Below are positions 57,153 to 64,000 of a stretch of 64,000 nucleotides of DNA, one piece after another. How positions within the stretch are numbered: the stretch's first letter is position 1; each line of letters opens with the position of its first letter. Where the stretch lies: positions 310,001 through 374,000 of the forward strand of contig BCHS01000006.1 of the NCBI GenBank assembly GCA_039545275.1, given 5' to 3'. Under the pieces are notes generated by a model that worked only from the letters and a program-made list of their open reading frames with translations, ran no database searches and was not told where the DNA came from. A program made the position numbers and the translations under genes. This DNA comes from Pseudomicrostroma phylloplanum. Taxonomy: Eukaryota; Basidiomycota; Exobasidiomycetes; Microstromatales.

Positions 57153-58547
57153 TCACTTCGGCTCCTCGCTAACGACAGGTGGCACGGCACCTTCGCTCTG
57201 CTCTCCGTTCTCGATGTTATGGAAGTCGAGGATTTCAGAGTACATCATCACCTTCCATGTGTCCACGGGGAGGTCCGCGTCGTTGAAGCTCCAATCGAAA
57301 GCCTCTTCGGCCTCGGGCTCATCCGTCTCATCGTGATAAGGCGCCAGGTAGGGATGGGCCAGGGCTTCTGTGGCGGTGATCCTGGTGCGAGGGTCAAAGA
57401 CCAGCATCTTCTCAAGCAGGTCAAGAGCAAGTGGGTCCTGATTCTTGAATTTCTGGCTGAATGGTACCCTATCACGCTTGGGCAGCGACTGAACGAATCG
57501 CAGCGTATTTTCAGAGCAAATGGTCTTGATGACATCGTCAGGCGGCGTGCCGAGCAGCTCAGTGATGATCGAAAATTGATTGACGTGATCCTTTCCGGGG
57601 AAGAGAGGTTTGCCTTCGAGCATTTCGGCGAAGATGCAGCCCGTAGACCAAACGTCAACGGCAACATCATACTTTTGCCATGTCAGCATGATCTCCGGAG
57701 CTCGGTAATATCTCGTTGATACGTAGCCAGTCATCTGAGGATCTTGAATCCGAGCGAGACCGAAGTCACAGATCTTCAGATCACAATTCTCGTTGACTAG
57801 GATGTTGCTCGGTTTCTGAGAAAGATGTCGATGGAACTGTGGGTCAGCCTGGACTGTACAATCTCACAGAGCTGTTCGGATGACGGGCACTCACAAGATC
57901 TCTGTGCACGACGCCTGCAGAGTGAACGTACTTCAGACCTCGGAGGATCTGATACAGGAAGTATTGAATGAACTGCTTCTCGAGAGGTCGACTGGTAAGC
58001 AGTCGATGCAGATCGGTACCGAGGAGCTCGGTGACAAAGTAACTGTGGTGAACAAAGCACAGGCAGACTAGCCGTCAGGAAGATGGCCACCGAGCGCCTT
58101 CGACGGTGGTGCTTCACAGAACTCACATATCCTCGAGTGGAGAGATGAAGATGTCTGACAAACTGATGATCTGTGGGGACGAGAGCGGCGGGACGTTGGA
58201 GGGNCAGCGCAGTCACGGGNGAAGTCTGCCACGCGAGTCATCCCTGCCATCAGATTGCCTGAGGCGACGTAGACGTCTCTTTTCGTAGTCTGCGGATATG
58301 ATGGTGCACTCACGTTCTCGTGCCTGATGTGCTTCAAGAGCTTCAGCTCCCTGTACGTACGCTTGCTCAACACTGGAGTGCTGAAGGGCTTCATGATCTT
58401 CTTGACAGCCACGCTAGTGCTAGTCAGTTGATCTTTTGCGGAGCATACCAGTCCGAAGGCTCCCATGCCAACGGGCTGCAGGTCCACATATCGGGTGGTG
58501 ACCTCGAATACGGTACCAAAGATGGAGAGGCGGACGAAGTCGGCCAT
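57153..58547 (-). CDS. HOG1: Stress-activated MAP kinase HOG1
   Basis: Exons 58547..58314, 58170..58127, 58042..57895 and 57815..57153 give 362 residues. HOG1/p38 kinases drive the osmotic and stress response. Kinase motifs: [11 protein letters not shown] (Gly loop), [10 protein letters not shown] (Lys), VVHRDL|KPSNIL (catalytic loop, split by an intron), [10 protein letters not shown], and the activation-loop TGY at residues 171-173, diagnostic of the Hog1/p38 class, followed by [12 protein letters not shown]. The C-terminal common-docking region reads [16 protein letters not shown], and [20 protein letters not shown] is typical of fungal Hog1. Intron 1 contains two undetermined bases (58204 and 58220). 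Exon 2 is 44 nt. Confidence 0.97.
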
Positions 58548-59469
58548 GGCGATGTGCGGTGAAGGTTCAGAGAAACGAGAGGAAGCGAAAGGGCTACGGA
58601 AGAGATTGCTTGTGGGGAAGAATGACAAGCGACGAGGACGACAGCACTTGCGTTGCAGGAATACAGCGAAGGTCCAGATCGGCGTGCTTGACTTGCTGTT
58701 ACTGAAGGAACCGGCAGAAGCGACGAGGGGGTACGTGTATATGTTTCTCTGCAGACTATGAATCTACAAAGTATGCTCAGATAGGCGATAAAAAGTCTTG
58801 TTTCTTTGACGGCCAGTACGGTTCCTTGGTTTGAATTCTTGAAGGCTTTGACGAGGAGAGCAGGTGTAGATTCGGACGGGGAAAGAGGAGGAAGGGAGGG
58901 ACACTTGCGGAGTGGAAGCGGTGGCGAGGATTGATCGTGGGAGGGCTTAGCCCGCGGGATTTGAGAGTGGAGCAACTGACAGAAGCAGGATACTGTCCCT
59001 TTGGACAATCAGCGCTGGACAGACGTCCGAAAAGCGATACGAAGGGAGGCGAAGTGGGGTTGGTTGTGTGAGGGTACAGTGTAAGGTGGCAGAGGGGGCG
59101 GGCGGGTGGATGTGTGTTGAGCCTGGCTGGGGGCCGCCTGAGGAAACAACGCGCACACTTCAGGGTCGCTCGCATGCGTAGCCCAGCGTGCGCCATCTCC
59201 GCCCGCCACGCCGAGATCTGCTCCGAGGCGAGCACCAACCGCCTCGCCCAATGCATGAGGTTCAGGCCGAACAAGTCGCTGATGATCGATCCCGTCACTC
59301 AACACACACAGAGTGGAAACAGAGCACAAGGCGTCGTGCTGGAACATCATTGGCCGAACGAATGACAGGTTGGTCAACCATATGGATGCACAGCGAAGAT
59401 GAAGCGAGTAGATCAGTAATCAGGCATACGAGCACCACAAGAGTAACGGCAAGATAGAAGTAGCACCGT
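58548..59469. promoter_or_regulatory. Long region upstream of HOG1
   Basis: A 922-bp stretch between the HOG1 start and the stop of the next minus-strand gene. It should hold the HOG1 promoter. The translated frames are low in information and no gene is called. Confidence 0.4.
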
Positions 59470-62400
59470 TCAACTGGCTGAGTGTTTGTTCGATCCCCCT
59501 CTCTTTCTGACTTTTCCTAGTCCACCGAAGCTCTCCCTCATCATGAGATGTAGAGCACTGACACAGATGATGTCCTTGATTTCCTCCCTCGTCAGCCCAG
59601 CCCCATCAGCACAGAGACCCGTATGGCTAAGGTCTGGCAATGGGAAGGGTACGGCGAGTTGAGCAACGATCTTGGGGTGATGGGGTGCGGGAGAGAGAGT
59701 TCCGATGGGGATCCGAGTGCTGGAGGAGAGGACTAGGTGGCAGGACCACGATTCTTCCGAGTCCTCCGGATCAGAGAACTCTCCGTCATCGTCGCCGTGA
59801 GCGCTGCTTCCTTTGAGAGACCTTGCGTCTGAAGATTGGCGAGGCGAAGCAGGATTGGATCGCGAGGCATCTCGGGACAGGCTGCGGGAGGTACCAGAGG
59901 GACGGGCACGCGAATTGGCCACTGGCAGGCGCAGAGAGTCGCCTGAAGCAGCGGTCGCTTCTGCCTCTGGTGGGAGGGCTGTGTCCGCACCAGCCTCACC
60001 TGATTGTACGCTCATTCGCTTCGCTCCCCAGGCAGGGACAAAGTCGACACCAGCACGACGACGCTCTAGGACCACGGGAGATTTGGCAGGGCTGAAGCTG
60101 CCGTGCTTTCCATCTCTGGTCCACTCGAAGCGGACGGGTATACGTTGGGGGTGCGGATGCCGTTCATCGCCCCCCAACTTGTTGGCCGTATTGAAGTGGC
60201 GCCACACGCTCCTCAGTACCTGGTTCTGCCCATCCACATCAAGAGGTACTTCCGACAGGTTCCCCTCCTCGTCGGCTACTCGGCGCGTCAGCTTCGCAAT
60301 GGTCCATACGTAGCCATAGCTTCTCCTTGCCCCATGCTCGCTCAGGCCTGCGCCAGGAACAAGTGGCAGAATCTCGACTCCGGGTTTGAGGCCGCTGCTT
60401 TTAGCCCCTGCTGCCGCAGAGAGACCGCTGACGAGAGACAATCCGGCGACTGAGACAGGACGCGTAGAGTCTGCAGTTGACTGCCTGGCCGACTTGGAGG
60501 TGGGTACGCCCAGTCCGTTTAGGAAAGCACCTACACCCTGTGTGGTCGTACTCACGCCGCTACTGCCGGCTCCTACATTTTCACTACCGCTGCTGGCAGA
60601 TTTGGGACCGAAGTGCAAGCCTTTGAAGCGCTTCATCAGCTTAGCCCCTGGACTTGCCAGCTCCGGTGAACGAGCTTCGGGCGTCATCGCTTCGAAGCTG
60701 GTTGGGGGCTCTACGTCAGGAGATGTGACGACGCCTGTGTCACCGGCATCGCAGTCATGACGAGTCGCCAGGACTTCACTGTCCAAGCCTGCCCCAGCCT
60801 TCGCTCCACCATTGCCTTCCAGCGTAGCCAAGTCGTTGAGACCGTGTATCAGCTCGCGAGGCTCCAGGATACCAAAATCCTCGATCTCTACCGCGCCCTT
60901 TTTGCTGTACTTCGCGATTCTTTGGTCTGTACCTGCATCAGACACAGTAGTAGGCATGATGGAGTGCACGGCCAAATTGTAGAGGGGTGTTACCTTCCTA
61001 GATGCAGACGTGCTGCCTGAGGCAGAAGAAGCGGTCGTCATTTCTGATCGAGCCGAGTGGGAGGAGCCTGAAGAGCCACGGCGTCGCAGGGGTTCCCGGA
61101 GGATTCCAGATGAAGAAGGCGCAGACGGAAGACCGAGATTGGAGGAAGAGTCCCGGACCGACTCGCCAGAAGTACGGGAAGGGAGACTGGTGCTAGGGAC
61201 TACCAGCTGGATCTGGAGATTGAGAGGGTTGCGGTCCTTACTCGGGGGAGGACGAACCTGGTTGCAGGAGGAAGCCATTAGCATCCTTTTGCGCTACAAT
61301 TAGACACGTTGAACCCACTCACGATGATGAGCAGCTCGGGCGGAGCTGGACGTCTCCTCTTCCTTTGCCCCTTGGCACCTGTATTGGATGCGCTCGATGC
61401 TCCGATGGCCTTGGTTCCTGCAATGCCTTCTGGCGCCGTCATATCGTACTCTCCGAAGGACGAGGCCTGACTGTGAGTCTGGGATGTCATCCTTCTGGAG
61501 CTCGAAGGTTCATCGCTAGCGGGCAGCGGATGCGAGCGAGCTCCTGGTGACTGTTGTTCAAGGCTCAGCAGGTGAGGGTCGCGAGGTGCGCTCGAAGCGG
61601 CTCCTCGACTGGCGGCCGCTGCGTCAGCCTGTAGCATAGGTGGCACGGATGGGCCTGCTGTAGCCTGTGAGGTGTCCCGGCTGAGGAAGGGCATGAAACC
61701 TGGTGGATGAGGTGTGACAGTTCGACTCGGTGCATCAAAGGTCACGGCGCGTTTGGATGAAGGCGGCGCCTGCGAGACAGATCCCAGGTAAGGGTTGGCA
61801 ACAGTGAGAGGATTGCTAGTCGATCTGTTCGAGAGAGCTGGCCTCTTCGGGCTCTTCTCCTGGTGCTTCGCGGTGTGCGAGGCGGTCTTGTGGAAGGAGG
61901 GCCGTACAGGTGAGGGATAGGAGGTCGTGAGCGCGGGCAGGGCGGGCAGGGCGGTGAACGCTGGAGCTGTGGAGTCGAGAGCGGCGGTGCTTTCCGCCGC
62001 CGAGGATGACGGCGGGGCGCAGCTTGCCGATGTGGCCCGTGGACCCTGATGCATCAGCGAGGTAGGATTAACAACGATGAGCATAACTGTCCGCGTGGAG
62101 AGGTCAGGCTGCGACTGAGCTCGTCGAGAGCAGAGGCGAACCGAGCTTTGTAGGGTGGGGCAGATCGACTGACCGAAGACGAGTGCGATGCTGTACCCTT
62201 GCGGGCGTCAGTTTGTCCGGCCCGTTGGCGACGGAAAGGAGAGGACGTGGAGTAGGTGTAGGTCGATGGCCACGGGGGTCGCAGCGAGGAGGACGAGTGA
62301 AAGGCTATAGAGGGTACAAGTAGGCCGTCGTGGATGAGGCTCCAGAGTGTCCCACGCAGCTTCCTTTTCACCTGGTCGTGTCGTGTGGGCGGGCGCTGCT

Positions 62401-62620
62401 CAGCAGTTGGTCTCTGAGCACCCGAAGTCGCAACGGAGGCCTCGGGCCCCTTCGGCCCGTCCTGCCGCGGAAGGGCGCTGCCGCCGGGCGCCATCCACGA
62501 TGCACCGAAGCTGTTGGTTGGGCCCCACACCTGGCAAGCAGTGATTGCTGCCTGCACCCCTCCTCCCTCACCTTCATGGTGTAGGCCTTTGCGGCCGCCA
62601 ATGGCTTGAGGCCCATTCAT
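59470..62620 (-). CDS. Large unrecognised protein, ~1006 residues, partly disordered
   Basis: Modelled as 62620..62088, 62022..61323 and 61257..59470. The second junction (LLIIV-type end, GTGAGT...AACCAG, then RPPPSKDRNPLNLQIQLVV) is strong; the first (GTTATG donor at 62087) is weak but keeps frame. The N-terminal ~410 residues are Ser/Pro/Ala-rich with a basic KGQRKRRRP patch, a possible nuclear signal. The C-terminal third looks folded: YGYVWTIAKLTRRV, VLRSVWRHFNTANKLGGDE, RIPVRFEWTRDGKHGSF, WSCHLVLSSSTRIPIGTLSP, and the end EEIKDIICVSALHLMMRESFGGLG. That end looks conserved enough to be functional, but I do not recognise the family and propose no function. Confidence 0.72.
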
Positions 62621-63623
62621 CTCTCCCTCGCTTAGCTTCGCGCCTGAGCGGGAACTCCGCTCTGTACCGAGGGGCGTGCGGGCGTCTGAAAGTTACCTTG
62701 CGGCTGAGCAGCGCTCAGTAGTCCGTGCCCGAAGTTGCTCTTTCCGAGGCGAGATTTCTGTATCATCTTTGCCGCCGTAAGCAATACCCGAGACCTTCGC
62801 TGAGCTTTCGGCGCAAATCGCCCCGCGATGCTGAATCTAATGACCGTCGTACGAGGATGGCAGTCTCACCTCCATCGATTTGTGATGAGCCTGAAACTCG
62901 CGCAGCAGCATCGGCACCGATGGATTCCACGTGAAGAGGGTCAGCGAGACTGTCGTGGGGTGGAAGTAGAAATCAGGGAATGTCCGATCGCGGAGAGCTG
63001 AACACCAAGAGAACAATAGATGTGATACTGGTGGTGGTAGATGCTGAGCAAGAAAGATTGCTGGCCCTCAGTACGAACATCTTACCCAGGCTGGGTTCTC
63101 CACTGTTCACGGGACGCCCTCTTTCGCGGCGATGCCCTATCGAGGCGTAGCAACTTTCGAGCCCCCTCTTCTTGCCGCCGGTCGTAAACGCTCTGCTCGC
63201 GGAACTGGAGTGCCGCGCCCCGACCGCGGCCAACTCCCTCGCATCCGCGGACGCCTGCAGGCCGTACAACCCGGACCGCCATGCTTGCATTTGGACATCG
63301 CCTTAAGATTGAAGTCGTCGGCATCGGGATCAGCGCCCACTGTAAACGCCTGGAGAGATGTGTGCGTATGTGCGGGTACGCGCAACAGGTCGGGTCGGAC
63401 ATACCGGTCAAAGGCTGCCTTGGGCTGTATAGTCACTCGGGTGCAGGCGTGATCGGCCAGGTAGAGCAGTGCGGAAGATCATGAGGCAAGAGGGCAGAAT
63501 AACTGATGGTTTCAATGCCAGGATGACCACTATGTCATTGCAAGGCTCTACTGCTTTCGACATATCCTCGGTGGAAGAGTACACAAATAGACGGAAATGT
63601 ACGAACACTGTCCCCATCTTGAG
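62621..63623. other. Intergenic region (unknown gene / MFS transporter)
   Basis: A 1003-bp stretch between two minus-strand genes. A few open frames (for example 62973-63290 and 63137-63436 on the minus strand) have Cys/Arg-rich translations without a recognisable domain; none is called. Confidence 0.4.
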
Positions 63624-64000
63624 CTACATCGTCGATGCTACACTCCACTTGCCTCGAGCTCGAATCTTGTGTCCAAAGATGAAGAAGAGGTAGGGTATGG
63701 GGATCATTACCACTGACACAAAGGCGAAGAGACTCAGTCCCCATTCGAAGCCGAGTGCCTCGATCTCTGGCCGTATGAAGAGGGGGAAGGTAGCCGCAAA
63801 GACGGAGCGCAGGAAAGTGTTAGCCGCGACTGCACTGGCTCCCCATGTCTGTGGAAAGTGAAATGGCAAATTGGGAAGGAAGAGGATGCGAAAAGCATCA
63901 GCAACGGTACTCGGGTGTTACTCGCCCTCTCTCTCGCTCCGACCTACTTGGAACGTATCAATGAGATAGTTGAGAGCTGCCTGGAAGATTGCAAAGAAGC
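63624..64000 (-). CDS. C-terminal end of a major facilitator superfamily transporter (partial)
   Basis: The gene runs off the right edge. Exons >64000..63948 and 63848..63624 are joined by a ~99-bp intron (GTAGGT...CCACAG). The translation AIFQAALNYLIDTF|TWGASAVAANTFLRS is the loop and helix 10-11 region of DHA1-type drug/H+ antiporters, followed by SVFAATFPLFIRPEIEALG, a last helix (GLSLFAFVSVVMIPIPYLFF) and the basic end GHKIRARGKWS. Substrate cannot be told. The stop codon is at 63624-63626. Confidence 0.85.

Noticed and set aside
63137..63436. Minus-strand frame containing CKHGGPGCTACRR, reminiscent of a Zn2Cys6 cluster
   Set aside because: The Cys spacing does not fit CX2CX6C and there is no supporting downstream domain.

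Overview
The window is a gene-dense piece of a basidiomycete fungal nuclear genome. It holds 27 protein genes that I can model in 64 kb, nearly all intron-containing, with introns mostly 37-110 bp and GT...AG boundaries. It is basidiomycete because of the farnesyl-type (CaaX) pheromone precursor next to a STE3-type receptor and the overall fungal gene set. The precursor carries two tandem peptide copies separated by a short CTVSK-like spacer. That resembles the tandem precursors known from Pucciniomycotina yeasts (rhodotorucine A type), but I cannot fix the lineage from sequence alone. I saw no rRNA, tRNA, CRISPR array or transposon.

Layout, left half. 0-10 kb: end of an unrecognised gene, a SUZ-domain protein, vacuolar alpha-mannosidase (AMS1-like), and a TTC1-like TPR protein that appears to be spliced in frame onto the tRNA-dihydrouridine synthase DUS1. 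9.5-21.5 kb: DAHP synthase, BRX1, REI1, RPS9, a His/Gln-rich bHLH factor and BRF1 (four of these serve ribosome or Pol III output). 22-32.7 kb: eIF5A, a divergent SDR-family protein, an acidic nine-exon protein, a CCC1/VIT iron-manganese transporter, mitochondrial pyruvate carrier MPC1 and the vacuolar Ca2+/H+ exchanger VCX1.

Layout, right half. 33-49 kb: a 1450-residue RasGEF, nuclear poly(A)-binding protein PAB2, ALKBH6, the SNF2/RING ligase SHPRH (IRC20), the CCR4-NOT nuclease CAF1 and proteasome subunit RPN10. 49.3-55.3 kb: the pheromone/receptor mating-type region, with the pheromone precursor, the STE3-like receptor and MID1, a Ca2+ channel subunit. 55.7-64 kb: complex I LYR subunit NDUFA6, the stress MAP kinase HOG1, a ~1006-residue conserved-looking unknown, and the C-terminus of an MFS transporter.

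The most interesting parts are the pheromone/receptor locus with ACAAAGG-type motifs upstream of both genes, the DUS1-TTC1 fusion, and several extreme exon structures. These are a start codon split by an intron in RPS9, an ATG-only coding exon in eIF5A, a 14-nt exon in ALKBH6 and a 7-nt exon in NDUFA6. Exon coordinates were derived by hand from splice signals, reading-frame arithmetic and expected protein conservation; no database search was possible.
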